From Acanthaster planci (taxonomy: Eukaryota > Echinodermata > Asteroidea > Valvatida > Acanthasteridae): a stretch of DNA of 64,000 bases. The stretch is from positions 101,759-165,758 of the forward strand of contig NW_019091611.1 of assembly GCF_001949145.1 (NCBI RefSeq), given 5' to 3'. Positions 44,888-55,355 of the stretch are shown piece after piece. Each line of letters opens with the position of its first letter. The first letter of the stretch is position 1. A program made the position numbers and the translations under genes. The notes under the pieces were generated by a model, which saw only the letters and a list, made by a program, of their open reading frames with translations, was not told where the DNA came from and searched no databases.

Positions 44888-45722
44888 ATGAATAGCCTTT
44901 ATCCTGAGCTACCATATCATAAACCAAATAATAATTCATTTAATGAAACAAGTCAAGAATCGAGTCAAGAAATGAGCCATGAAACAAAGCTCTACAGGCT
45001 CAAAAAAATCGAAGACATCAAAAAAAAATTGATGCAAGAACACGACGCGAGAGAAACCACGTACAAAAAGATCAAACAGGTACTCACCGCGCTCAATTAT
45101 GTGGAATATGGAGTTGAAGCATTGAAATCAGTTGAAACCTATGCGCTTTGATGGGGGTTGTTTCGGACCCCATCGGGCTGGTGATGGAAGGTCTCGCCAT
45201 CAATGCATTTGGGGCATATGCAGTGTTGAAATATGGGAGTCAATTGTTAATCCACAAAACCAAAAAACATGATCAGATTTGGGTGTTGTGTGACACAAAG
45301 TTAAACACGATTGATGAATACGTTCCTCAAGCGATCAACGACAGAGACATTAGTGACAAAGAATTTGTGCTGATCACTTGTGAATTACGCAAGTTTAACA
45401 AACTAAAAGAAAAATGCCTAACAAAACAGATACCAAATTGGCTCAAACGAGAGTACGTGCCCAAGCGATCAACGACAGAGACATTAGTGACAAAGAATTT
45501 GTGCTGATCACTTGTGAATTACACAAGTTTAATAAACTAAAAGAAAAATGCGTAACGAAACAGATACCAAATTGGCTCAAACGAGTGTGTCTAAAGCTGA
45601 AACCCGAACCATAATTGAAGAAGGTGCTAAAACGTTGGCGAGAGAAATGTTGGACAAAGAGAAAAAATTGACAAAAGAAACAATTGGCAAAATCACCAAA
45701 ATAAACAATGCTGCTGGAGTCT
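44888..45722 (+). pseudogene. Polinton-type gene with hydrophobic centre, disrupted by internal duplication
   Basis: The first frame (44888-45151) gives MNSLYPELPYHKPNNNS and a basic coiled-coil KLYRLKKIEDIKKKLMQEHD. A frame change leads to PIGLVMEGLAINAFGAYAVL (hydrophobic), then HKTKKHDQIWVLCDTKLNTI and DISDKEFVLITCELRKFNKL. A 134-bp tandem duplication (45331-45588) repeats the last block and shifts the frame. The tail EGAKTLAREMLDKEKKLTKE ends at about 45722. It looks like a common uncharacterised Polinton membrane-type protein. Not functional. Confidence 0.5.
45331..45588 (+). repeat. 134-bp tandem duplication
   Basis: GCGATCAACGACAGAGACAT at 45331 recurs at 45465, and similarity runs to GGCTCAAACGAG in both units. 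The period (134) is not a multiple of three, so it breaks the reading frame of the gene it lies in. Units differ at only a few bases, so it is recent relative to the rest of the decay. Confidence 0.8.
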
Positions 45723-45739
45723 AAACATTGTTAAACATG

Positions 45740-46680
45740 AAACTGGATGGTATCTGGGGTATGAACATGTAAAAACACAATCACCTCCTAAATATTGTGA
45801 GCAATAGGTCCCAAGCGCACCTGACATGACGTTCTAAAAAAAATTTACCCCACTTCAATTGGTTAAGTTGAATTTGGTTTTATACTTTTTTTATATTCAG
45901 TTTATTACACTCTCACTTTCACACTAACTCTCACTCTCGCTATCACTTTTGCCCAATGCTTATAAAGCTTCTGTTTTAGACAAAATATTTAAATCGCTAA
46001 CAGGTTTTAGTTTAGCTTCATCTTCGCGATATCTAACGCTTGTGCCACATGGAAGTATTCTGTGAGATCCATAATATAACTTTACATTGTTTGTTTGTAA
46101 AATAATTGGTCTGGGTAGATTTTTGATATTTGCCATACATAAGATGTTGTTGGTTATAGGGTATTTTAACTACGTGATTTATTTTATCTCATCACTGCGT
46201 GATTTAGAAGACCGATGAGAATTAATTATTCGTTTAGGTAACGGATAGTTTACGTTAGCGGTTTTGTGAGAGTGATTAGCTATAGTCATAAGTCTTTTGA
46301 TTGATCTGATCAAGGATCCTTAAATGTTTTGAGTTGTGTCAAACACAATTTGATTACTTTTAAGTTCAAAATTCATAGATGGGTTGAATGCCATTACAAC
46401 GCTTTGACACGATAAAACAATCAATCGTTTCGGTTTTTGTGCTGGTAGAGTATCGGGGAACAAGAATAAGATATGTTGTCGTTTCTTTTGATGGGTTCAC
46501 TAATGACAAGTTTGTCCGGGTCAAAAGGACCATAAGTAATATTTGGGTCAGTATTGATGTCGTTGAGACATTGGTACTTGGCAGTCGTCGGTGATGATAT
46601 AGGTTTGGGGTTTAGACATGGTTTGATAGTGATTTTTTGTGAGGGTGTGATAATCTTTTTTTTATTTTGATTTCTCAAAA
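45740..46680 (-). pseudogene. Broken Polinton-type gene at the right end
   Basis: On the minus strand the longest frame (46678-46421) contains KPISSPTTAKYQCLNDINTD and YGPFDPDKLVISEPI. Shorter collinear frames (MAFNPSMNFELKSNQIVFDT, then VAQALDIAKMKLN) run to about 45950. No domain is recognised. Position at the end of the element would suit another structural gene. Confidence 0.35.
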
Positions 46681-46811
46681 AATGTATTCTTCAAAGTCTT
46701 TGTCACATTCAATTATTAAACCTAATTTTGCTGTGCTTTCGTCCAAGTCAGTTTCAGGATCGGAGTCATCATTTTTTTCTATATCTCATCATTCTATAGA
46801 AACCAAAATAA

Positions 46812-47160
46812 TCTATTTTATCTCTGCAAGATAAATTCCATTATTCTCCGCGGCCGCAGAAACATGTTTTATTTGGGGGAGGGAAGGTCACGATATTTGT
46901 ACTAATCACACCCAGGGGTTTGGAATGTAGACGAGTAATAAATCTCCTCCAGCTGCACCTGCTGGCTACCCCCACACCAATAACCCTGAATGACCACAGA
47001 AGGAGGGGAATGACTTCGCTAAAGCAGGTAACCTCTAACAGGAAGATAGATGATATGCATGTACATCGGAATACAATAACTATATGCGCAGCCTGGTTTG
47101 CGCCAACAAGCCACATTGGTTTAGTTTTTCAAAGCCATCACATGAAAATTGCATTCGCTC
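46812..47160 (+). repeat. Ngaro 5' terminal repeat A1
   Basis: It matches 21735-22080 over ~340 bp (from TCTATTTTATCTCTGCA to CACATGAAAATTG). The next ~200 bp to the gag-like start hold a TATATTCCC motif that might belong to the promoter. Confidence 0.7.
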
Positions 47161-47358
47161 TGCAAGAGAACTCACTTTCAAGACCAGATCTTGTCTGATT
47201 GGCTCAGCTGTCTTGGGACTTTGGAGCGGATATTTACTCCATATATTCCCGAGTGCTTTCCTTCCATCCCTGGCCACTTGATTGCCTTGTTGCCAGGTCG
47301 CCCATAAGGCTGGGTTTCTTTCTCCTTGGAGTAGTTTTACGTTTCGTAGCAGCCAGCC

Positions 47359-48890
47359 ATGCCCTGTTCAATCCGAGGGGGGGAAGACACCGGCCCACCG
47401 TTCATCCCCATTGTGTACCACTACAGCTACAGCTGCAGCCAGACATCGCTGCCATCCTGGGCGCCCCCATCGTGGGAAAGTGACAGCAGAGCCAGCACTA
47501 GAGGCCACCACAGAGAGGGCAACAGCTCCTACGACGGGTCGCAGTGCAATGCAGCGATAGCTGGCCAATCCACAGTGGAATTTTCGGAGGTGACACGCTC
47601 AGGTCTCGCAATTCTAGCCGCGACGGGATCAAGCCGGGTTTCTGCTGCTGGACCTACAGTAACAAGTATGCCCCCTGCTGCTGTCGGTGAGTCGGTCAGT
47701 GGACCTTTCAGTGGATGGCGACCTAACCTAACGGACATTAAGAGTAGTAGTATTGGCAGCACTAGCAATCGGTCTTCTGCCGGTTTGGGCACAAGTACAG
47801 AGCTTAACCCAAGTACATGTAGTTATGTCAGTACTTTTCCAAGTAGTGTTGGGGCCAATGTTTTGAGTGATAGTGGTTTAGTCCTCCTGACTAGTACGAA
47901 TACTTCTCTCCCTTATTGTAATAAGGCGCTTGCAGATGAGAGAAGTAATAGGATCGGGGATGTAGTTCGTGCAGAAAGCCAACCCTCTCACACCGCCGGT
48001 CCTGGCTTTGCACAGGCCAATAACAACGGCCTTTTGCCCGGCGCGTCGGCTCTAGACATGCCAAGACTGGCTCTTCTACATTCTTTAAACATCGGGGCTC
48101 CCATTGATCTCCATGTCTCCCGATCAGTGAAAGAGAAAATTTGTAATGGCCAATATACTGAAATGGCATTATTATAGCGTGACAATGCCAACAGGGCGCT
48201 GGCCTCTACAGCGAGCAGGTCAGATTTAACCATGGCTGTTGAGCAAGACAGGGTTGTTTTTGGCCTGTGGCTCCTCAGCCGCGAAAACTGGATTCATATG
48301 ATAAATGGTCAAGTGCATTTCATGTTTATATGGCTGTCTATTCTGTGGCACATCTGAGCTGGTTCTCAGAATTGCTGAAGTATGTGGAGATTATTCACAC
48401 TGCGACGGTCCCAGGGCTGGGATGGCGGAACTATAACGAGCAGTTTCGCTTGCTAATGGAAACAAATCTGTCGCGGTCATGGGCAGCCATTGATATGAAG
48501 CTTTGGGTCACAATTGCGGCAGCCGGTAGTTTATTTTCTTCAGCAAATGCTACCGTCACGGCCACTAAAAACTCCTCACGTAAGGCCATCTGTTTTTTGT
48601 TCAATTCCATCACCGGTTGTCATTTGAATCCCTGCTGATATGCGCATAGCTGCCGTCGGTGTGGCTGTTCACAGCACGGAGCAGGGTTATGCAGAGTGGC
48701 CGTGGGGACAGCTGCCCACGGTTTTCCTGTGAAACCAGGGACTGCACCCAGTGGCACAATCTACACACGCTACAAGAAGACCACGCCGACAACTGCAGCG
48801 GGCGGGCGGCAGGCATTTCGGCCGGCTGTGCAGGGGCCAGAGGCTCCCCCAGGAGCAAACAGCAGCCAACAGTTCAGTGGTGGAAAATGA
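47359..48890 (+). pseudogene. Ngaro gag-like ORF1, broken
   Basis: ATG at 47359 opens a 272-codon frame that is Ser/Thr/Gly/Ala-rich and probably disordered. It then has the conserved block IGAPIDLHVSRSVKEKICNG. A nonsense TAG at 48175-48177 stands where the copy at 19494-19760 has Tyr. A later frame (48267-48638) gives the conserved core KWSSAFHVYMAVYSVAHLSW, ELLKYVEIIHTATVPGLGW and YNEQFRLLMETN typical of DIRS/Ngaro gag-like proteins. It continues into CFLFNSITGCHLNPC and CRRCGCSQHGAGLC, the Cys/His cluster, ending at a stop near 48888. At least two frameshifts besides the nonsense codon. Confidence 0.75.
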
Positions 48891-49079
48891 GAAAGAAACA
48901 CCACTTTTCGTACCCCTAACACCCATTAACTTGCTACAGCAATGGTTATAAGATTATATGAACAGGGAAGCGGCTGTTCTGTTAGAGGAAGGTTTTTCAC
49001 AGGTTTTCAGGGCCCTAGAGTTAGCAGAGATTCTAAATGTCTTATTAAGTCGGCATCGAACATGCCTGACATAGTCCTT

Positions 49080-50315
49080 AAAAACTGCAAAATGAAATTG
49101 TTCTTGGGAGAATTGCCCGACCCTTCATACACCGACCTTTGCCCAATTTCCAATGTTCTCCAATTGGGCTGGTGCCCAAACAGTAACCCAATTCCTTTTG
49201 CCTTATCCATCATCTGTCTAATCCCCGGGGGCTTTGGTGAATTACTTTATTGACAAAAAGGACTGCAAAGTCCATTATACGTTGTTCGATGCGGCAGTTG
49301 GGTTAGCCATGTCTGCAGGTCCTGATGCATGGTTGGCAAAGACGGACATTCAATCTGCGTTTAGACTCCTTCCAGTCGCATCTTCCGATTACAAATTGTT
49401 GTATTTTCAATTTCAAGGTAAGTTTTATAATGATAGGTGCCTATCGATGGGTTGTTCTATTTCATGCTGGCTATTTGAAACCTTCAGCACATTTTTGGAG
49501 TGCCACGCAAAGCAGGTTCTAGGAACACAGTTCATCACGCATTACTTGGATGATTTCTTATTCCTAGGTACGTCTTTTCAGCAATGTGCAATCCTTATGA
49601 ATACTTTTCAAGGCTTTGTGCCAAGCTGGGGGTACCACTAGAGACCGAAAAGACAGAGAGCCCCAGTCGGGTAATTACTTATCTGGATTTGGAAATTGAT
49701 ACAGTAAGACACATGGTGCGCGTGCCAGATTCCAAAGTCTGTGTCTTGAGGGAGAAGATTCAATCTCTACTGAGACAGAAGAAGTTATCGCTCAAGGAAA
49801 TTCAGTCCATAGTCAGTTCACTAAATTTTGTGTGTCGGGCTGTCGCCCCAGGCCGAGCCTTTATGCGGCGCTTGATCGGGTTAACCGGCGGCTCAAAAAA
49901 ACCCATCATAAAGTCTGCCTTTTTCCCGGTGCAAAGCTTGACTTGCTCATGTGGTTGGAATTCCTTGAATATTTTAATGGAGTTTCCCCCTTTCATGATC
50001 AGGGCTGGCTCAATAGTGATGCATTAGAGTTATTTACAGATGCGGCGGGTAGAATTGGTTTCAGAGGTTATTTTTGTGGCTGCTGGTTTCAAGGCAAGTG
50101 GTCCCCAGTGCTGTTGGCGCTTTCGCCTTTAATTGCATACTGCAAATTTTATCCTTTAGTGGTCGCTGTGCTTTGTTGGGCCCCCTATCTAACAAAGCAG
50201 CGGGTGCGTTTTGGACAGATAATGAGGCAGTGGTGCACATTATCAATAAGCAATCCTCTAGTTGTGATTGAATGATGCATTTGGTGCGGCAGTTCGTATA
50301 TCAGTGTCTGCGGTA
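49080..50315 (+). pseudogene. Ngaro reverse transcriptase and start of RNase H, broken
   Basis: RT landmarks: KTDIQSAFRLLPVASSD (49338-49390, first catalytic Asp), MGCSISCWLFETF (about 49447-49485) and HYLDDFLFLG with YLDD at 49543-49554. They are followed, after a frameshift, by VITYLDLEIDTVRHMVRVP and a thumb-like KLSLKEIQSIVSSLNFVCRA. The RNase H part starts LELFTDAAGRIGFRGYF (about 50023-50075) and continues FWTDNEAVVHIINKQSS (about 50210-50260). It is cut off at 50315 by the pogo-like insertion. At least four frame changes occur. Related to 22924-23690. Confidence 0.8.
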
Positions 50316-51513
50316 TAAATCTCGACACCTCAAATCTCTGGGGAATGGACAAAAATTCTAGTTATTCGAAATTCAAGTTAAAAGAATGTTGAGATTTCTT
50401 TTGAAGTTAAGTCATTATTACGATGTGTATCATAACATGTACCTATATGCTGACTCACAGTTACCGTAAATCTGCCTACGATGACTTTTCAAATGACATT
50501 GTGGTTATTGTATACTTTGGTGCCGCAAGATTTTGTTCATAGAAAGTCATTTTTGCGGAGGATTTTTGTTGTCAATCGGCTGACAAATAACACATTTCAT
50601 GTACTCTAATTCATTTAAACTGTGTACATTTGTGTGGCAAATCTATCTTTTGCATTGTGCATGTCTGACGCATTGTGGTGGTCCATTTCTGATACCGCAC
50701 CACAATGCAGAACCTTGCACATGCATACTCGGGTGGGGTTTCCGGATAAGTCAGACGACTTTTTTCATCACATGAGGGCCCACCTTTTTGTGCTTCAGTA
50801 AAATTTTGTAAAAACAAAAATGCTATTGGTGTCTGTTTTTATTTTTTGTTCTTCGTATTTTATTTTCAAACTTTTGTTTACTTTTGGGAATGAGGTTTGG
50901 CTGCGCAAAAACTCTGTGTTGCAATCACGTGGTTGGTCCACTGCGCGTGAGCATGCTGTGGTTTGTGGCTCTAATTGGGCAGTCATCGCACGGGCGAGCG
51001 CAAGCAGTTGGGCCAGACCATTAGGCCAGACTTAACTTGCGTACGAGTGGTGCGTGCGCCATACACAAAGATCTCCGTAATGCATTGCCGCAGCCACCAC
51101 AAAGAGTCATCAGCTGGCCTGCCGACGCACTGGCTACAATGGGCCCAAGGTAACAATTGGGCCAATTCCTGAAGGTCGGATTTCACGGTCACGGTGTGGT
51201 TACGTGTCTAGATCGATTATCATTGTAGAGAGCTTGCAGGTGTTCCAGCGTGAAGAGATGAAGTGTGCATGTCAGAAATGATTCATACCTAGACCCGCGT
51301 TCTGTTTACACTTTCTGGAAGTTTTTTGGCGGCGGTTTCTTTTGGATCTGCTACACAAAAACTTCGAGGTAAACAAATTCAGCAACATGAGTAGTTAGAG
51401 TTACGGACATGGTTTTGTACATAAAAGCCTATTCTTTTGGTGGGAATTAGTTATTCTTCAAGTTAAGCAGAGTTTCAAGTTAACCGACTTTGAGTTATCG
51501 AGATTTTACTGTA
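50316..51513. mobile_element. pogo-like nonautonomous insertion, 1.2 kb, TA target
   Basis: Its ends are TAAATCTCGACACCTCAAA (left) and, inverted from the right, CAGTAAAATCTCGATAACTC. TA lies at 50314-50315 and again at 51512-51513. Ngaro coding sequence stops at ..CGGTA and resumes with TTACATTTAAGGCACTCC (KALHIPGI of RNase H). Removal of 50316-51513 therefore leaves a continuous target, which is direct evidence of insertion. The interior has no transposase. The left end seems to lack the terminal CAG. Ends of this form belong to the pogo/Tigger group of Tc1/mariner. Confidence 0.8.
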
Positions 51514-52570
51514 TTACATTTAAGGCACTCCATATCCCAGGTATATGCAGCGACATTGCAGATTCCCTCGTTTGCTTCGTTTCCAGATGGCTCATTTCTG
51601 TGCTTTAGCTTCACATGTGGACCGGTCAATGACACTTAACTCCGGCCTTCTCCAAGCTTGATAGAAGGTGAGATTAGCCATTTGTTAACTGCAGCGTCAG
51701 CTTCAAATACGCACAAGACTTACAAGACGGGATGGCATGCATTTTGTACTTTTTGTTCTCACTGTTCAAACATGCCCCTCCCTGCCTCACCAGAGAGTGT
51801 AAGGAGATTTATTGCTTGGCTCTTCACTTCAACGGCTAGCCCCAACCACCATTGCTACATACGTTTGTGGGGTAGGCTACCATCATAAGATTCAAGGTTG
51901 GTCAGATCCAACCAGAGATTTTTTAGTTATGAAGCTACATGTACTTACAGGTTGTTGCAGAGATAGCTTATTGAAAGATACGTGTTTGCTGCTCATATTG
52001 CCATTTTATATTCAAGCACTACCATCGGTTTGCAGCGACTGGTATGAAGTCACACTTTTCCGGGCAGCTATGCTTGCTGTATTTTTCAGATTTATGCACA
52101 TTGGCGAGTTTGCCGCCATTTCAAGGAACCACATCCAGAACTCACTTCTCCTTGCCTCTGATGTACAAGTTTACGACTTGGGAAAGGCTAATGCATTTGT
52201 CTTGATCAATCTGCGGCACACAAAGAATAATCAAGTGGGTCCTCCTCAGGTGGTTAGATTGGTCAGTTCAGCAGATAAAGAGATATGTCCAGTCTGTGTG
52301 CATTTTCGACCTGGTGGGTTTTTCTGCCATTTTTGGGGGGGGGCTCCCCTTACCCAATATGAATTTAACGTCATGCTGAAAAAAGTGCTCTCATTTTTGG
52401 GTCTAGAGGAATTGCCGTTTAGTGCACATTCATTTCGCATTGGCACTGCATCCACTGCTTCAGCGTTAGGGTTCTCCCTGGATGAAATAAAAGCGATGGG
52501 GCGGTGGTGTTCTGAGGCAGCACAGCATTACATCAGCCGGTTAGTTCATTGTCACCTTCCCGCAGCTTAA
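51514..52570 (+). pseudogene. Ngaro RNase H end and tyrosine recombinase, broken
   Basis: FKALHIPGICSDIADSLVCF (51518-51577) is the end of RNase H. The recombinase N-terminal domain begins near 51658 (LLTAASASNTHKTYKTGW). After a frameshift near 51850, a long frame to 52570 holds the catalytic domain: SAHSFRIGTASTA with the H..R pair (His 52427, Arg 52436), AMGRWCS, and Tyr in QHYISR. The first catalytic Arg, expected in an LR.GEL-like box, is His here (FMHIGEF, codon 52097-52099), a C-to-T type change. Tyrosine recombinases of this group integrate circular DNA copies without target duplication. This one is inactivated by frameshift and probably also by the Arg loss. Confidence 0.8.
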
Positions 52571-52644
52571 GGGAATCAATATTCGATCAACTTGGGCCTC
52601 AAATCTTACACTGTAATTTATTTCCTGTTTTACTCCCCTTGTTT

Positions 52645-53160
52645 ACAGGGGATGTTTGGATCATTGGCAACTCCATTGTTCATAAGGCAGCAACCACTCT
52701 AGGGAGTAGGGCGCAAGTGCACTGGAATGGTCAAGCGGGAGCCCGTTATGGTGATGTAACAAAATTACTTTCGGAGTTACAGGGCCGCCTGGCATCGCCC
52801 GGCCATGTTAATAGTACACATTGGAACCAATGACTTGGTCAGTACCGATTTTTTCTCAATACGCCAGCGCATTGCCTTATTTATGCAAGAATGCCGCACA
52901 ATGTATCCCGAGGCCCACTTAGTCTGGTCAGACATACTGCCCAGAGCATGTTATTTTGGGGCAACTCAGCAATCTAAAATAGAGAAAAACGGTGTGCCGT
53001 TAATGGATGGGCGCGTTCTCTCAGCCGCCGAATGAGGGCATCGGTTCTCCACCATCCACAATTTCATTGGTCAGATTTTTCCCTTGTCCATAATGAGGTT
53101 CATCTGATAATGCCCATTTTGGGGCTAATCTCCGAGACTGCATCGCAGCATTATTTGGGT
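52645..53160 (+). pseudogene. Ngaro SGNH hydrolase, broken
   Basis: After a pyrimidine-rich tract ending TTTACAG (52648), the frame reads DVWIIGNSIVHKAATTLGSR, GQAGARYGDVTKLLSELQGR and, after a frameshift near 52800, IVHIGTNDLVSTDFFSIRQR and PEAHLVWSDILPRACYFG. Compared with 20298-20819 the GDS box is GNS, and the last block (DGTHL there) is NEVHL near 53093. Two further frame changes lie after 52990. The catalytic frame is therefore lost here, whereas the other copy keeps it. It sits 80 bp after the recombinase stop. Confidence 0.75.
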
Positions 53161-53219
53161 ATTAAAAGGATAAGTTACTACCGCAGGCTAAATCGTTAAG
53201 TGTTTTCTCGGGTGGGTGG

Positions 53220-53357
53220 TGGTTGCTGCGGGTCGTCCCAGTGGGACGCACGTCGCGCGTTTGGCAGAAATTTGCTGGGAGCGATGGGCGGGGCCTTTTT
53301 TCATACTAAATGAACAACTTAATTAGTTTTCAAGGTTTGAAGTTTTGAGCATGTTTG
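53220..53357 (+). repeat. Ngaro 3' terminal repeat (B type)
   Basis: GGTCGTCCCAGTGGGACGCAC to TTTTGAGCATG matches 20910-20975 in its first half and 22125-22220 in its second half. No A2 repeat follows, so this copy may lack the last part of its 3' end. Confidence 0.65.
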
Positions 53358-54177
53358 AGCGCCCTGAGCATCGTTGGTCCAGAGGCAGAGGGTTTGTGAG
53401 ATTTTTTTCATTATTTGGGGTCGTACAGGTATACGAGGGAGAAAGATGGTCCTGAACTGTCCGGTTTTTACTACCTCTTAATATATCTGACAACCAAAAA
53501 ACTGGTTAACGGTCAGCGAAAATGTCAGTGTTTCATTAGAATGCCAAGGAAATACAAGTCAAACCATTTTTTCACAGTATATGGTGCAGGAAATATTGAT
53601 CAGGTTTTAAGTGAAATTTTCTCGGACTGTTTCAGGCTGCTTATTTCCTCGGGCCTCAATTTCTCAATCAATATCATGCCTTTGGCCCTCGAATTACAGC
53701 TGGGTATGCTTATTTTGCCTGCAAGCCAATTCCAATTATGACTGTTGAACAGACATTTCTATTTATCCCACAATTCTCAATTTTAAATTTTAACATTTGC
53801 AGACTTAATCTTCTGATGAAGAAAATGGTTTTGTCTTCATTGGTCTTGCCTTCAGGCTCCACGTTTGCTCTTTTAATTACTGCTATAGCTTTGTGGGTTA
53901 AGACTCTTGTATCCAAATATATGGGGACTGAAAAATAAAATTAATATATGAAAAGAACCACACAGATAATTAAAGACTCAAGCACCCAGTGACTTTGGAT
54001 GAAAGGCTCAATATATAATGATATAGATTATTTCTCTCTCCATACCTATCCCCAAATACAGAATGCTAGTTCACTATTAGCGCAAGTATGCCTTTGTAGG
54101 CCTAAATGTATTTCCCAGTATTGTGTCGAAAAGCTTGATTAAAAAGATTTTATCGAAATCTTCCAAAAAAAAAAAAA
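53358..54177. other. Non-coding stretch
   Basis: No gene recognised. The 108-codon frame at 53415-53741 shows no motif. Confidence 0.4.
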
Positions 54178-54285
54178 AAGAGAAGTTTATGCCCGTTCGA
54201 GAATAGAGTATAAGGCTTTTCCACATTTTGAATTTTTTTTTTTTGAAAAGCGATAGGGCTTTAAAGAATAGGCATTAAATGACAC
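54178..54285 (+). repeat. Inverted-repeat partner of 56985-57085
   Basis: GAGAAGTTTATGCCCGTTCGAGAATAGAGTATAAGGCTTTTCC to GGCATTAAAT is the inverse of the sequence around 56985-57085 (ATTTAATGTCCATTCTTTCAAGCCC to GCATAAACTTCTCG). A related block lies at about 61630-61700. Confidence 0.65.
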
Positions 54286-54296
54286 AATATTTTCAT

Positions 54297-54422
54297 CTAC
54301 AACAACACTTCTTTTTATTGCAATCTATTTATTGCTTTTGGGCATGTGATTAGTAGGGGTATTGTAGCATACCTGTGTACAAAAATTGTTTATTTCTATG
54401 GAGTGAATTTTTATGAGTGGCC
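54297..54422 (+). repeat. 125-bp segment repeated at 57988-58111
   Basis: CTACAACAACACTTCTTTTTATTG to TTTTTATGAGTGGCC is nearly identical (only two or three differences) to the spacer between the two copies of the 601-bp duplication at 57.5-58.6 kb. Confidence 0.85.
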
Positions 54423-54772
54423 TTTGACAGAAGTGGCAAGTTTCTTTTGCTGTCCAGTGTATTTTCATCCCTTGAAAAAGTAGTAAAATCCCTTGTACTG
54501 GTTTGAGGAGTTGGATCATATTTTCATCCCTTGAAAAAAATGACAAAAAAACAAAATATCTTGTACTGGTTTGGGGAGATATGTTACCATTTCATATTTT
54601 GAAAAGTTTGGCTCTTATTTGATCTTGAAAAGAACACAAAGAAAGGAAATTTATTTATTTGTTTTATGAGCTGAACTATTTCAATGAAAAGAAGAGAAAT
54701 CAGAAGAAACAAAACACAAGAAGAGATATTTTCAAGATGTATTTTTTATAAGAAGTGTATAAGAAGAGATAT

Positions 54773-55355
54773 GACAACCACTTGCTGCCGGGTGAAATTT
54801 GAAGTTGGATGACGTATTCTCGAGGGGATTTTCAAGATTTTCTGTTTTCAAAATTCTTCAAAAATCATAACTTCATTTACTAGAAGTTTACACCCACACG
54901 AAGGACTGTCTAGTGGCTACTCTAAACGACAGACAACATCTCTTTGCAGCGATGTAAAAAGAGCCCAGATTGTGCAGTGTTGTGTAAGTTTCTTGTGTTC
55001 CCAAAACCAGCACAGTGCACTGCTGACCTCTTTTCAATAGGGGTCAGATTAGCATGCAGCGGTGCTGTGTGGTTCATCGCTGTGGTGCTGGAGAGCTTTT
55101 GTCCCTGGTGGTAATCCGCTTAGGCTGAATGCCACAACGGTGGTATAATCCTTCAAAATAAGGAAAGCTTTCCTACTCTATGGACAACTGAAAAAAGTTG
55201 GCAATTCCCAGCAGCTCAGTCTTTTGTGCCAAGTACGGTCTTTTGTTACAAGGCCCAGCTCTTTTGTCCGGTTTCGGGCTCCCCGGCTTTGTGTATTCAG
55301 CTTATGTGCCTGAAACCATGTGCCTTAAGCCAGGTCCCCGGCAGCATGTGGTTAA
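54773..55355 (+). mobile_element. TTAA-ended nonautonomous DNA element, copy 5
   Basis: The left end ACAACCACTTGCTGCCGGGT (TTAA decayed to ACAA) and the right end CCCCGGCAGCATGTGGTTAA (55352-55355 TTAA) enclose the same body as 1650-2238 and 10010-10549, including AGCATGCAGCGGTGCTGTGTGG near 55051. No ORF. It lies between the inverted-repeat arms at 54178 and 56985. Confidence 0.75.

Larger units (their letters stand above)
35157..46811. mobile_element. Decayed Polinton/Maverick virus-like transposon
   Basis: Over 11.6 kb the order is DNA polymerase B (+), integrase (-), a possible structural gene (+), packaging-type ATPase (+), an intact 227-codon gene (+), two broken genes (+), one gene (-), one gene (+) and one (-). 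This gene set defines Polintons. Nearly all genes carry frameshifts and stops, so the copy is dead. I find no terminal inverted repeats: the right side ends where the Ngaro element begins (46812), and the left side fades out near 35.15 kb. Confidence 0.85.
46812..53357 (+). mobile_element. Ngaro-type tyrosine-recombinase retrotransposon, near full length, dead
   Basis: Order: 5' repeat (A1, 46812-47155), gag-like ORF, RT, RNase H, tyrosine recombinase, SGNH hydrolase, 3' repeat (B1 type, 53220-53357). A 1.2 kb pogo-like insertion (50316-51513) splits RNase H, so the original was about 5.35 kb. A recombinase instead of a DDE integrase, the Cys/His-rich gag-like end and the extra SGNH gene identify Ngaro (DIRS order). 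Stops and frameshifts are present in every ORF. It directly abuts Polinton sequence on its left. Confidence 0.85.

Noticed and set aside
46812-53357. Interpretation as an LTR (Gypsy/Copia) element because RT and RNase H are present
   Set aside because: There is no protease or DDE integrase, no LTR pair, and a tyrosine recombinase is present; the YLDD box and gag-like core fit the DIRS/Ngaro group.
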